DNA of 64,000 bases from assembly GCF_002310815.1 (NCBI RefSeq), contig NZ_CP011033.1:806001-870000 (forward strand), given 5' to 3'. Positions 43,253 to 52,855 of the stretch are shown one piece after another. This DNA is from Pseudoalteromonas tunicata (GTDB lineage: Bacteria > Pseudomonadota > Gammaproteobacteria > Enterobacterales > Alteromonadaceae). Under the pieces are notes generated by a model that worked only from the letters and a program-made list of their open reading frames with translations, did no database searches and was not told the origin of the DNA. The position numbers and the translations under genes are program-made. How positions within the stretch are numbered: the first letter of the stretch is position 1; the number at the start of each line of letters is the position of its first letter.

Positions 43253-43273
43253 GAGTGCTGTTTGTTGCTCAAG

Positions 43274-43342
43274 TTAACCCGCTGGTATCACAACAGTGAC
43301 CAGTACCACGAGCACAACTAAAACAACACGGTTTAAATTCAT
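43274..43342 (-). CDS. ilvL: ilv operon leader peptide, rich in valine and leucine
   Basis: The short frame encodes 22 residues beginning MNLNRVVLVV and ending TVVIPAG; it contains nine valines, four leucines and one isoleucine, with long runs of regulatory codons. It lies 21 bases before the attenuator hairpin and is followed by ilvI. This is a transcription-attenuation leader of the ilvGMEDA/ilvBN kind: stalling at Val or Leu codons would favour an antiterminator. The call is from codon content and position. Confidence 0.88.
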   Translation of the reverse strand: MNLNRVVLVVLVVLVTVVIPAG

Positions 43343-43376
43343 ATAAAAATTTTAATTAATTATTAACAAGTTCATT

Positions 43377-43403
43377 TTTATAAGTTTTAGCGATTAATGT
43401 CAA
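43377..43403 (-). promoter_or_regulatory. Candidate promoter of the ilv leader
   Basis: On the minus strand a perfect TTGACA (43403-43398) is followed after 15 bases by TATAAA (43382-43377), 35 bases before the leader peptide. The spacer is shorter than ideal. Confidence 0.5.
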
Positions 43404-43583
43404 GTCAATAAAGAGATTGCTTTTGGATTAAATGTTCTTTTATTTGATGTTAAAACTGATTTTTTGCATTAACTATTTATATTTGAGATTGATTAAGTGA
43501 AAGAAGGGTTACTTATTAGCGAAAGTCTGTGAAATCAAACCTACTTGAGAGCACGAAGTTTTTTGTTGTTTATTTTAACGGAT

Positions 43584-43609
43584 AAAAAAAGCCCACATAA
43601 AGTGGGCTT
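43584..43609 (-). terminator. Terminator of the isocitrate dehydrogenase gene
   Basis: On the minus strand GCCCAC and GTGGGC pair around a short loop and are followed by seven T residues. Confidence 0.88.
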
Positions 43610-43626
43610 ACAAACTTATCTATACC

Positions 43627-44634
43627 TTATAGACGTTCGATTACTGCTTGTGTGAAATCAGTTGTACCATGATTTCCACCTAAGTCGCGTGTGGTACGGT
43701 CACCTGTTTTGATCACATCAGCAACAGCATTACGAATACGCTCAGCAGTATCACCCATACCTAAATGTTCTAGCATTTGAATTGATGCTAGAATAACCGA
43801 TGTTGGATTTGCTAAATTTTTACCCGCTATGTCTGGAGCACTGCCGTGCACAGCTTCAAAAATGGCAGCATCTTCGCCAATATTTGCACCTGGAGCCATT
43901 CCTAAACCGCCCACCAATCCTGCACATAAATCAGATAAGATATCACCAAATAAGTTTGTTGTAACAATTACATCAAACTCTTCAGGCGTCATTACTAATT
44001 TCATACACGCGGCGTCAACTATCATTTCTGCTGTTTCAATATCTGGGTAAAGGGCTGCTACTTCACGAGCAACTTTTAAGAATAAGCCAGATGTTGATTT
44101 TAAAATATTCGCCTTATGAACTATGGTCACTTTTTTACGATTTTCACGACGAGCTAATTCATAAGCAAATACGGCTATTTTTTGCGCGCCTTCACGTGTG
44201 ATTTTAGACATTGCTTCTGCTTCTGAGCCATCTTCAGAAACAACTTGTCCTAATCCTGAATACATACCTTGGGTATTTTCACGAACGGTGATGATATCGA
44301 TATCTTCATAGCGTGCTTTAGTACCTTCAAAAGATACAACCGGGCGTACATTTGCATATAAATTAAACTTTTTACGCAAGGTAACATTAATTGATGTAAA
44401 ACCTTCACCTACCGGTGTAGTAAGTGGCCCTTTAAGGGTGATTTTATTTTTAGCAATTGCATCAATTGTTGCTTGTGGTAATAATTCGCCTGTATTTTCT
44501 AACGCAGTTAGACCAGCATCAACAAACTCATATTCAAAATCACAGCCTGCCGCATTCAAAATTTCTAAAGCTGAATCTATGATGCTAGGACCGATCCCGT
44601 CACCTTTAATTACTGTGATAATTTGCTTGGCCAT
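43627..44634 (-). CDS. NAD-type isocitrate dehydrogenase (IDH3-like)
   Basis: The 335-residue protein belongs to the isocitrate/isopropylmalate dehydrogenase family: [21 protein letters not shown] at the start, [19 protein letters not shown] as the substrate-binding block, [18 protein letters not shown], and the metal-binding [25 protein letters not shown]. The serine-containing SxNxxLRKxxxLYANVRP block and TEHRE-like region match the short NAD-dependent isocitrate dehydrogenases more than LeuB, which has LRKxxxLFANLRP. Despite its place next to ilvIH it is therefore a TCA-cycle enzyme, not leucine synthesis. It is a single gene with its own terminator. Confidence 0.85.
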   Translation of the reverse strand: MAKQIITVIKGDGIGPSIIDSALEILNAAGCDFEYEFVDAGLTALENTGELLPQATIDAIAKNKITLKGPLTTPVGEGFTSINVTLRKKFNLYANVRPVVSFEGTKARYEDIDIITVRENTQGMYSGLGQVVSEDGSEAEAMSKITREGAQKIAVFAYELARRENRKKVTIVHKANILKSTSGLFLKVAREVAALYPDIETAEMIVDAACMKLVMTPEEFDVIVTTNLFGDILSDLCAGLVGGLGMAPGANIGEDAAIFEAVHGSAPDIAGKNLANPTSVILASIQMLEHLGMGDTAERIRNAVADVIKTGDRTTRDLGGNHGTTDFTQAVIERL

Positions 44635-44780
44635 TTAAGCTTCCTTTAACAATAGTGTTCTATCAGAATTGATATACGTAATGAAAGAATTAATATTCAA
44701 TCGTGCTTTATAGCAACTTCGCTGTGATCTTTCCAGATTTAACTGCATAAATACCACTAATTGCTTATAAATGAAGCGTC

Positions 44781-46508
44781 TTAGAGTAAATTAAACGGAT
44801 GCAGATTATATTTATCACACAGATAAATATGAAAAGCGGTACTCGGGCGACAGTCTGAAAGATTTAATACTCGAAAAGCTCGCTCTAGAATGCTGTTACT
44901 TAATGAGCAAGGATTGATGTCATTGGCATAAATACGATTGAGAGTTGCAAAAGTGATAATCAAACATGACAGTTCAATTGACAAGGTGTTATTGCCTAAT
45001 TGTTCTATTTGCGGTAATTCGACTAAGGCTTTGTACCAACTAGGGGAAAGATAATTGTCTTTGGTTAGTTTAAACTCTGTTGTAGTGGGCAATAATAAAA
45101 ACGAGTTTGCACTTAATTGAGTTATGCCTTTTAAAGACAAGTACTGAGGGCATGGACTGATCAGTAAGTCAGGACTCGATTGGAGCACAGCAAGCACATA
45201 TTTGAGCAATGCGCAGCTTGCTTGCTCAGCAAAATTGTGATGATGGTCTTTCGTTAAGTGCTCAAGTAATTCACTAGCAATGAATAAACGTGCTTCAAGA
45301 TACACTTGATTTGGGTAGTTAAGCGAGTGTAGTTGTTGTTGTAAGGCTACTTTTTTTATTATTTCTGGAACTCTAGCTGGTCCAAGCAATAAAATGGCAT
45401 GTTTTAATTCGCTGATTGTTTGTCCTGCACGGACTGTTGCATAGTGGCAAAGCAATTGCGACATTTTGCTGTGGGGTTCACAAGACAAAATAAGTTGTTC
45501 AAGCGAAATATGTTTGAAACGTGCTAGAACAGCTAATAAATCGTCCAATGGTTGTTCTTGCATAACGTCAATGGTGATTGGTTTTTGATGTTCTAAACGT
45601 TTATTTAATGGTTTAAACCATAAACTATAAATTAAATTATCATCAAGACAGGCTTTTTGAATAAACTTGGTTTGTGATGGCAGGGTATTGGTTTCATTCC
45701 AATGACCTTTGGCAGTTAATTTTTGTTCACTGAGCATAAAACTAAGATATCTATCTTCATGAATATGGTCAATGAACAAGTAAAGCTGTTGATTTTGCTG
45801 ATAACAACTTGCCGGTAAAATCGTGGGTAAAACCTCTGTTAATTTTTTAAGTAGGCTACAGAGATAGCTATTTTTAGTACTGACATAAATGCATTTAATC
45901 GCCTCATGTAAACTCATCGCTTGAGCTGATTTAGATAGCGTGATTTTACGAGATAACGCTTCTGATAATGCCACGATACAAGTTGGTTGGTCGAGGGCAT
46001 ATTGAGCCGTATGACCAGCTAAATGTCGATGAGCATCAGGTAAATATTTGAGTACCTGATAAATAATAGGTGCTTTAACTCGACCTGTTTGCATAAGTTT
46101 AGCAGCCAATAAATTACGTTGTGCCCAAAGCTTTTTACCTTGTGCTGTTAAAGGTTCGTTATTGGCTAACTGATTAGATTCTTTTTGTGCACAAATCAAA
46201 TGAATTAAGCAGCATGCAATTAACCCTTGCCTCATTGTTATCGGGATACAGAGTGCATGGCTGATAATGCAACATAATATCGTTTGGTTTATGACAAGGT
46301 TGGTTGTAAAGCCCTGTTTTGAAATGTAAAACATGAGTTGAGCTTGCATTGCTCTGGGATGATCAAGATAAGCATTGTCATATTGTTCAGCGAGCAGACT
46401 GATAAGTGGGAATAGTTTTGGCCATTTTTCTTTATGATAATAGAGCCGTTGTAACGTATGCGTTGCATTAACCAACTCTTGCAGCTGCTTGGCTGAAAAA
46501 TCACTCAT
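44781..46508 (-). CDS. Uncharacterised protein with degenerate HDOD-like region
   Basis: The 575-residue protein is cysteine- and leucine-rich and has no signal peptide. About residues 335-395, LDDLLAVLARFKHISLEQLILSCEPHSKMSQLLCHYATVRAGQTISELKHAILLLGPARVPEIIKKVAL has the helix pattern of HDOD domains (the last part corresponds to the xSxxxAIxxLGxxxVxxxi helix), but without HD-type metal ligands. The N-terminal third may be an old HD-GYP relative (inference). It overlaps the DUF3192 gene by four bases (ATGA), so the two are cotranscribed. I do not know a characterised homologue. Confidence 0.7.
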   Translation of the reverse strand: MSDFSAKQLQELVNATHTLQRLYYHKEKWPKLFPLISLLAEQYDNAYLDHPRAMQAQLMFYISKQGFTTNLVINQTILCCIISHALCIPITMRQGLIACCLIHLICAQKESNQLANNEPLTAQGKKLWAQRNLLAAKLMQTGRVKAPIIYQVLKYLPDAHRHLAGHTAQYALDQPTCIVALSEALSRKITLSKSAQAMSLHEAIKCIYVSTKNSYLCSLLKKLTEVLPTILPASCYQQNQQLYLFIDHIHEDRYLSFMLSEQKLTAKGHWNETNTLPSQTKFIQKACLDDNLIYSLWFKPLNKRLEHQKPITIDVMQEQPLDDLLAVLARFKHISLEQLILSCEPHSKMSQLLCHYATVRAGQTISELKHAILLLGPARVPEIIKKVALQQQLHSLNYPNQVYLEARLFIASELLEHLTKDHHHNFAEQASCALLKYVLAVLQSSPDLLISPCPQYLSLKGITQLSANSFLLLPTTTEFKLTKDNYLSPSWYKALVELPQIEQLGNNTLSIELSCLIITFATLNRIYANDINPCSLSNSILERAFRVLNLSDCRPSTAFHIYLCDKYNLHPFNLL

Positions 46509-46891
46509 ATTGCTTCGCTATGGTATGCAGATAATGCGCCTAGTCCCCAAGCAATCAAGATCCCGTCTTTAAAAAGGATACCGGTACATTCATCTTGTGT
46601 GGTGATACCGTCGGATTTGACATGCTGCGTACGATAAAAGAAAAGCTGATAGACATGATTATTACTATTTTTGGCGAACGTTAAATCAGGCGAGCCCAAT
46701 TGCTCAAGTACACTCTCACTAGAAAGTTTTTGAGCAGGTTTTAATTTATCAATAAAGCGATTGTTAAAAGCTTCTCTGTCTTGCCAATTCATCGTTGTTG
46801 GATCATCTTGATAAAAAATAATGACTAACGAGGCCAACACCGCGTAGAGACCGATCCCTAACAAAATATAACGAATAATTTTTTTCGTCAT
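46505..46891 (-). CDS. DUF3192 membrane-anchored protein
   Basis: The product (128 residues from the ATG at 46891, MTKKIIRYIL) has one N-terminal membrane helix (ILLGIGLYAVLASLVIIFY) and a soluble domain matching DUF3192: NRFIDKLKPAQKLSSESVLEQLGSPDLTFAK, YQLFFYRTQHVKSDGITTQDECTGILFKDG. The domain looks like SmpA/OmlA (BamE)-type folds, so it is probably periplasmic. AAAGG precedes this ATG; an upstream in-frame ATG at 46912 is less well placed. Function unknown; typical of Alteromonadales and Vibrionales. Confidence 0.83.
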   Translation of the reverse strand: MTKKIIRYILLGIGLYAVLASLVIIFYQDDPTTMNWQDREAFNNRFIDKLKPAQKLSSESVLEQLGSPDLTFAKNSNNHVYQLFFYRTQHVKSDGITTQDECTGILFKDGILIAWGLGALSAYHSEAI

Positions 46892-46965
46892 TAATTTAAC
46901 CTTTACAGACATTGGCCAATGTGAATTTTTATTTTATTTATCATACCCTATTCGCATTAATATGT

Positions 46966-47742
46966 TTAAGCTCTTTTTAAGCGTAAATCTTTCAGTGAAA
47001 AGCCAAGCGGTAGGTCAACTCGCAAAGTTGCGAGTGTTTTTGAGATAACATATTGGTTGAGTTCACTTTCTATTTTGAGACGAATTTTTTCATTTAGCTC
47101 AGTACTCGCTAACGCATGTGTGACTGAAGGATATTGCGCTAATAATGTTTGTGCTGTTTTTTTTCCAATCCCTTTAACACCAGGAATATCGTTTGTCGGA
47201 TCACCAGCAAGCGCCCAAAATTCGGTCAGTTGATTTTTATTTACTGAAAATTTGTCGAAAATTGTTTTATCACTAACGTATTGCGCTGTGAAATAATCAT
47301 AAACTTGAATATGCTGGTTCAACAGTGGTAAAAAACCTTTATCGGTTGAGACAATTGTTGAGTTGATGTGTTGTTTTGCCGCTTTGTCTGCAAGGGTTGC
47401 AATGACATCATCCGCTTCATCTTCTTGCGGGAAATAGCTAATTACTCCTAGGTTTGTGAGCTGTTTAGCGAAGTGAGTTAGATTGGTTTGTAATACTTCG
47501 GGCATCGGTTTTCGATTTAATTTGTAATCGGGATAAAACTGATAGCGCCAACTATTTTCACCATCAAAGACTGCAATTGCATGACTGGGTATTGTTTGTT
47601 TCAAAAGTTTACTCACAGCACGTTCGACACGATTAATCGCATTTTTGATTGCGAGCTCTTCTTGATTTGACTGATTACTATCGACAGCATAGATGCGTCG
47701 AATAAGGTTCAACGCATCTATGATCAAAAGGTGTTTATTCAT
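46966..47742 (-). CDS. xni: Flap endonuclease Xni (ExoIX-like)
   Basis: The 258-residue protein is a stand-alone 5'-3' nuclease domain as in the N-terminus of DNA polymerase I: HLLIIDALNLIRRIYA, AVFDGENSWRYQFYPDYKLNRKPMP, QEDEADDVIATLADKA (acidic metal site), STDKGFLPLL and the helix-hairpin-helix DIPGVKGIGKKTAQTLLAQYP. Length matches E. coli Xni (251). The ATG overlaps the last base of the ppnN stop codon (TAATG), so the ORF starting at 47763 is not used. xni and ppnN (ygdG, ygdH) are also near each other in E. coli. Confidence 0.93.
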   Translation of the reverse strand: MNKHLLIIDALNLIRRIYAVDSNQSNQEELAIKNAINRVERAVSKLLKQTIPSHAIAVFDGENSWRYQFYPDYKLNRKPMPEVLQTNLTHFAKQLTNLGVISYFPQEDEADDVIATLADKAAKQHINSTIVSTDKGFLPLLNQHIQVYDYFTAQYVSDKTIFDKFSVNKNQLTEFWALAGDPTNDIPGVKGIGKKTAQTLLAQYPSVTHALASTELNEKIRLKIESELNQYVISKTLATLRVDLPLGFSLKDLRLKRA

Positions 47743-49094
47743 TAGGTCTTTATTTTGTAGCAAGGCACATACTTTGTCCCAGGTAATTTCATTCTACCTT
47801 GTTTAACAAACGCTTGCAGTAATAAATCCATATCTTGCATTAAGCTTAAGTCTCCTGATAACGAAAACGGGCCATGTTGTTTTATTTCGCGGATCCCTTC
47901 ATCTTTTACATTCCCAGCAACGATCCCTGAAAAAGCTCGCCTTAAATTAGCCGCCAATTGCTGAGCGGGTTGATTTAAATGTAAATCTAAATTTGCCATA
48001 TTTTGGTGGGTAGGCGCAAAAGGATTCTGGAAGTCATCATCTATTTTCAACGTCCAGTTAAAGTGATAGGCATCCCCTTGTGATTTTCGATAGTCTCGAA
48101 CTTGTTGCATATTATCTTTTAGGCGCATTGCAACTGTTTGTGGATCACCAACAATCACTTCGAATTTATCAAGCGCTTGTTTACCGAGTGTTTTCTCAAC
48201 AAATTGACAAATTTCATCAAAATAAGCGCGACTTTCTACAGGACCAGTAAGGATAACGGGTAAGTGTTGTTTTGCATTATCAGGGTGAAGCAAAATACCC
48301 AGAAGATAAAGTAACTCTTCGGCTGTGCCTGCGCCGCCAGGAAAAATAATGATGCCATGAGCAACACGAATAAAGGCTTCTAAGCGTTTTTCAATATCAG
48401 GGAAAATAACCAGTTCATTAACGATTGGGTTTGGTGGCTCTGCCGCAATGATGCTTGGTTCAGTTAAGCCTAAATAACGGTTGTTCTTAATCCGTTGTTT
48501 TGCGTGGCCAATGGTAGCGCCTTTCATCGGACCTTTCATGGCACCTGGTCCACAACCAGTACAAATATTAAGCCCTCGAAGACCTAATTGATAACCGACT
48601 TCTTTGGTATAACAATATTCAATTTCGTTAATCGAATGACCCCCCCAGCATACAATCATATTTGGATCGGTATTAACTGGTAGTGCATTGGCATTTCGTA
48701 GCATGTCAAATACTACATGAGTAGTGTGTGCTGAATCAGTAATGGTTGGGTGGGGCGAATCATATTTACTATTAATGAATAAAATATCACGGATCACTGA
48801 AAATAAATGTTCGTGGATCCCGCGAATAATCTGACCATCAACAAAGGCGGTTTGCGGAGGATTGAGCAACTCAATTTTGATCCCACGTTCACGGCTCAAT
48901 AAGTTAATTTCAAAGTCATGGTACTTATTATAAATTTCATCACTGGAATCGGTATGACTGCCAACATTTAAAACGGCAAGGGAACAATTGCGGAACAATC
49001 GGTATAATTCTGAGGTGGAAGACTGTTTTAGGGAATCCACTTCTACCTGAGAGAGTAAATCTAAACTGCCAATCGGATTAAGCTGTACTAGCAT
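47742..49094 (-). CDS. ppnN: Nucleotide 5'-monophosphate nucleosidase PpnN (YgdH)
   Basis: The 450-residue LOG-family enzyme splits purine and pyrimidine monophosphates into base and ribose-5-phosphate; the E. coli enzyme is controlled by (p)ppGpp. The LOG core shows [46 protein letters not shown] and the PGGxGTxxE motif as [26 protein letters not shown]. The N-terminal DUF4478 (about residues 1-140) and C-terminal DUF3412 domains are both present, giving the full family length. It is coupled to xni. Confidence 0.95.
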   Translation of the reverse strand: MLVQLNPIGSLDLLSQVEVDSLKQSSTSELYRLFRNCSLAVLNVGSHTDSSDEIYNKYHDFEINLLSRERGIKIELLNPPQTAFVDGQIIRGIHEHLFSVIRDILFINSKYDSPHPTITDSAHTTHVVFDMLRNANALPVNTDPNMIVCWGGHSINEIEYCYTKEVGYQLGLRGLNICTGCGPGAMKGPMKGATIGHAKQRIKNNRYLGLTEPSIIAAEPPNPIVNELVIFPDIEKRLEAFIRVAHGIIIFPGGAGTAEELLYLLGILLHPDNAKQHLPVILTGPVESRAYFDEICQFVEKTLGKQALDKFEVIVGDPQTVAMRLKDNMQQVRDYRKSQGDAYHFNWTLKIDDDFQNPFAPTHQNMANLDLHLNQPAQQLAANLRRAFSGIVAGNVKDEGIREIKQHGPFSLSGDLSLMQDMDLLLQAFVKQGRMKLPGTKYVPCYKIKT

Positions 49095-49161
49095 TGATAT
49101 TTCCTTCTATCGCTCAATAACTATTTATTAAATATAGTTTTTTTAAGATAGAAGGCAATAT

Positions 49162-50703
49162 TTATTTTTTGATAACTAAGCGATCTCGTCCGGTTCTTTT
49201 GGCTTCGTATAGTGCATCATCGGCACGATCAAAGACTTCTTGTGTCGTATCAACAGACATAAATTGGGTTGCACCAATTGATATTGTGATTTGCACACTG
49301 GTATCTTTAAATTTAAATGGAATAGCTTTTATTGCTTTCCTAATTTTTTCAAGTGGTTGAATGATCTGTTTTAAATCAGTATCAGGCATGATGATGATAA
49401 ATTCTTCACCACCAAATCGTGCTATAAAATCGGTATTTCGTACGGTTTTCTTCAGGGCACTGGCAATCACTTGCAGCGTTTTGTCTCCCGCACTATGACC
49501 AAAACTGTCATTTATTCTCTTAAAATGGTCAACATCAATTACAACAAGACATAAGTTTTTATTATTACGTTTAAAACTATTGAACTCGAGTTGAAAACGC
49601 TCATCAAATGCTGCTCTATTAGGCAATTTGGTTAGGCTGTCTTGTAAGCTTTTAAATTTTTGTTCGGCAAGACGTTCGCGATAAATTGAGGTCTCTTTTT
49701 CAAGGGAGTCAATTCTTGTTTGCATTACTTTTAATGACTCAGTAATGCATTCTCGTTCTTGGATTTCGAGTTCTTCTTTGTATTTTATATCTAAAGTTAG
49801 GGCTTCGAGTTTTTTGCCAACAATAAGTTTCAATTCAGTAATAGAATTAGCTTGTTGGCTTTGATCATTTAGTTGGTAGATTTTATCTTCAATTTGCTGA
49901 TTCAATTGTGCCATTCGATGGCCAACATCTTTAGAGCGATTAACTGAATCAAGTAGTGTTTGGTGCAATAAAGAAAGTGTTTCGTTAATGGCAAATAAGA
50001 AACTTTGTGCGGTTTGTCTTTCTTGAGAAATAGTTGCAACAATCAGACGGATGATATTAATACAACTATCTAACAAGACATTAAGCTGATGATTCGTTGA
50101 GATACGTTGTTTTATGTAGTCTATTTTCTTGGCGCTTTCGCCTTCAAATGCAAGTTCACTGGTTAGATTAAGTAATTCATTTGCTAAATCAGGTGATAAC
50201 TGTTCTGGCTCAGAGCTTAAATCGCCATGTTTATTATTGAGAACTTGATGGTAGATCTCGACCAAATTTGATAATACCGGGACAAAATCTTGAGTAGCTT
50301 TAATATCATTGAGTTCATTAGTTAATAAGTTTCGCAAACTGCGGCGCAAATCATCAGGTACACCTTTAGATTGCTGTAACCGTTTACCTGCATCGTTAAC
50401 GGTTTGATGTAATTCACGAATGTTAGCATCTTGGCGACTTTCTTGTTGTTGTAGGAGAATACTGATGTCGTCAATCAATGGCTTTAACCGTTCAAAATCG
50501 ATTCCTTTACTAATCGAAGAACGAAAATTAGCTAAACGATTATCGAGCTCGATATCGATTCCTTTACACGTTAAAGAAAGTTTAGAAACAAACTGCACTA
50601 AAGTCGCGATTTGGGCATGACGAGCTTGTTCAATGACATTACGACTTTGAATAGTTGATGCGAGTTTCTTTTCTAGAGACTCTATTTCCTTATTATTCGA
50701 CAC
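49162..50703 (-). CDS. Diguanylate cyclase (GGDEF) with coiled-coil N-terminus
   Basis: The 513-residue protein starts with GTG. Residues 1-345 are helical and coiled coil (SQQANSITELKLIVGKKLEALTLDIKYKEELEIQERECITESLKVMQ just before the catalytic domain), with no membrane segment, so it is cytoplasmic. The GGDEF domain (about 350-510) has LTKLPNRAAFDERF, DVDHFKRINDSFGHSAGDKTL and the active-site ARFGGEEFIIIMP. The RNTD sequence five residues upstream is the RxxD inhibitory site, so the enzyme should make c-di-GMP and be product-inhibited. The signal sensed by the N-terminus is unknown. Confidence 0.92.
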   Translation of the reverse strand: MSNNKEIESLEKKLASTIQSRNVIEQARHAQIATLVQFVSKLSLTCKGIDIELDNRLANFRSSISKGIDFERLKPLIDDISILLQQQESRQDANIRELHQTVNDAGKRLQQSKGVPDDLRRSLRNLLTNELNDIKATQDFVPVLSNLVEIYHQVLNNKHGDLSSEPEQLSPDLANELLNLTSELAFEGESAKKIDYIKQRISTNHQLNVLLDSCINIIRLIVATISQERQTAQSFLFAINETLSLLHQTLLDSVNRSKDVGHRMAQLNQQIEDKIYQLNDQSQQANSITELKLIVGKKLEALTLDIKYKEELEIQERECITESLKVMQTRIDSLEKETSIYRERLAEQKFKSLQDSLTKLPNRAAFDERFQLEFNSFKRNNKNLCLVVIDVDHFKRINDSFGHSAGDKTLQVIASALKKTVRNTDFIARFGGEEFIIIMPDTDLKQIIQPLEKIRKAIKAIPFKFKDTSVQITISIGATQFMSVDTTQEVFDRADDALYEAKRTGRDRLVIKK

Positions 50704-50901
50704 AGATGTTCTTTTTCCTTCTACAACTTAACTTTGAAGACTTAGTTGATTATATGCAAATCGTTCAATAACTCCATGCTTTAAGTTAAATTTCCTTTTC
50801 AAAAGGTGTATATAAATCGATTCAGTTACTTATCGCAAAGGCTAGAAAATAGCGTTTGAGCTTGTTACTCTGCAAAAATAATAATTGATAAGGAACAACG
50901 A

Positions 50902-52683
50902 GTGAACAAACTATCACCATTAGCCTCTTTTTTACTGCTTTTATCGTCAGGAACAGTCTTCGCTGATGTTAATTATAAGCTCGAAATTAATCAGCCAGAA
51001 CACCACCTTTCTAATGTTGCTGTGCAATTTCCTAAAACGGCACAATCTTATCTAGATGTAAAGTTACCTTCTTGGCGAACTGGTCGATACGAAGAACTTA
51101 ATTTAGCCAATGGTGTACGTTTTTTTGAAGCTAAAGATGCCAGTGGTCAAGCACTGAAGTGGCATAAAATTGAAAAAAGCACGTGGCGGGTTGAATTACC
51201 TGAGCCTGCGAGTATTACCGTCAACTATCAAGTTTATGCTAATGAGCTTGGTAATCGTTCGCGTCATATTGACGATAGCCATGCCTATATTGATGCTTCA
51301 GGTTTTTTTATGTACAGCGAGAGCTTTAGGGATGAGCCCGTCACGGTGCAATTGGAAGTGCCTAAAAAGTGGCGAAGTGTCTCTGGTTTAAAATCGGGTA
51401 AAAATAAACATTCATTTGTAGCGCCTAATGTCGATGTTCTTATTGATTCTCCAATCGAAACCGGTATTAATCAGTGGTTTGAGTTTGAAGTGGATGGCCG
51501 ACAATATGAATTAGTTATCTGGGGCCACGGTAACTATGATGTTGATTTAATGCTCACTGATTTAAAAAAGTTAGTTAAAACGGGCGATGCGATCTGGCAA
51601 GGTTATCCATTTGAGCGTTATGTTTTTATGGTACACGCAACTTCGGGTGCACGTGGTGCAACTGAGCATTTAAATTCAACTATTATCCAACGATACCGTG
51701 AAAGTTTTCACAAACGTGACGATTATCTGGAGTTTATCTCAACAGCAGCTCATGAGTTTATTCATACTTGGAATGTTAAAGCATATCGACCTCAAGGCTT
51801 AGTTCCTTATGATTATATCAATCCAAATTACAGCCGCATGTTATGGATTTCTGAAGGTTCAACCAGTTATTTAGAAGATCATTTATTATTACGTAGCGGT
51901 ATTAAAACAACCAAGGAGCTTTACAAGGGCTTAGCCAAATCGATTAATCGTCATCTTGAAACACCTGGAAGAGAAGTGCAGTCTGCAGCCGATACTAGTT
52001 TTGATAAATGGATTAACCAAGGGGGCGATCATGGTCGCAACTTTAGTACCAATATCTATTCTGAAGGGTCATTGATTTCATTGGCACTTGATATCGATAT
52101 GCTTGAGAAAACTCAAGGTAAAAAAAGCTACCGTGATGTACATAATGCGCTATACCAAGATTTTGCCTTACCCAAAGGATTTACAGAACAAGATGTTAAA
52201 AACATTTTACAACAGTTAACAGGTATTGATTATGCAACTTGGTGGGCACAAAACGTTGATTCGCCAGCCAATTTAGACTTTGATCGTCTGCTTGGCGTTA
52301 TAGGTCTTGAATTGGTTTATCCTAAAGAGAGTAAATTTGTTGCTGATGCTGAATTTTCTGCACGCAGTGGTAGTGAACTTCCAACTCTTACAGCGGTAAA
52401 ACGAAATGGTGCAGCTTGGCAAGCGGGTTTAACATCAGGTGATGTAATCGTTGCTGTTAATGGCCACAAAGTACCGGCTGATTTAAAAGGTTACTTTGAA
52501 CAATTTAAAATTGGTGAAAAAATAGCGGTAGATTTTTTTAGACGTGATACCTTACTCAAAACTGATTTAGTCTTAGCCCAAAAGTCTGATAAAGATAAAG
52601 TAATTCAAGTTGTTAGTGAGCCAACAGAACAACAAAAATTATTATATAAAGCATGGATTGGTTTAGATTTAGAAACTAAATAA
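50902..52683 (+). CDS. M61 family metallopeptidase with PDZ domain
   Basis: The 593-residue protein starts with GTG after AAGGA and has a signal peptide (SPLASFLLLLSSGTVFA), so it acts in the periplasm or outside. The zinc motif is HEFIH (His284-His288) in AAHEFIHTWNVKAYRPQGL with the third ligand glutamate near residue 318 in WISEGSTSYLEDH. A PDZ domain follows at about residues 480-570 (RNGAAWQAGLTSGDVIVAVNGHKV). This is the glycyl aminopeptidase (Sphingomonas type) group. It is a single gene with its own terminator. Confidence 0.93.
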   Translation: MNKLSPLASFLLLLSSGTVFADVNYKLEINQPEHHLSNVAVQFPKTAQSYLDVKLPSWRTGRYEELNLANGVRFFEAKDASGQALKWHKIEKSTWRVELPEPASITVNYQVYANELGNRSRHIDDSHAYIDASGFFMYSESFRDEPVTVQLEVPKKWRSVSGLKSGKNKHSFVAPNVDVLIDSPIETGINQWFEFEVDGRQYELVIWGHGNYDVDLMLTDLKKLVKTGDAIWQGYPFERYVFMVHATSGARGATEHLNSTIIQRYRESFHKRDDYLEFISTAAHEFIHTWNVKAYRPQGLVPYDYINPNYSRMLWISEGSTSYLEDHLLLRSGIKTTKELYKGLAKSINRHLETPGREVQSAADTSFDKWINQGGDHGRNFSTNIYSEGSLISLALDIDMLEKTQGKKSYRDVHNALYQDFALPKGFTEQDVKNILQQLTGIDYATWWAQNVDSPANLDFDRLLGVIGLELVYPKESKFVADAEFSARSGSELPTLTAVKRNGAAWQAGLTSGDVIVAVNGHKVPADLKGYFEQFKIGEKIAVDFFRRDTLLKTDLVLAQKSDKDKVIQVVSEPTEQQKLLYKAWIGLDLETK

Positions 52684-52710
52684 TTCAACTTATTTATTAT
52701 AAATCAATAA

Positions 52711-52738
52711 AGGCACTTCAAAATGAGGTGCTTTTTTA
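52711..52738 (+). terminator. Terminator of the M61 peptidase gene
   Basis: GCACTTC and GAGGTGC form a stem (one G-T pair) followed by a run of six T residues. Confidence 0.85.
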
Positions 52739-52855
52739 TTTATTAAACACAAATTGATAATGCTGGCTAGTGTTCTGACTTTTGCTAGGTCATACTAGCT
52801 ATATTCTGTAGGTTATTGATCATTAGTTCTTTTTACGGGTAAATTAGTAATCGCG

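Noticed and set aside
43627..44634. Assignment as leuB because it neighbours ilvIH
   Set aside because: The substrate-binding block reads [13 protein letters not shown] with a preceding TSIN, fitting NAD-isocitrate dehydrogenase rather than LeuB, and no leuA, leuC or leuD is adjacent.
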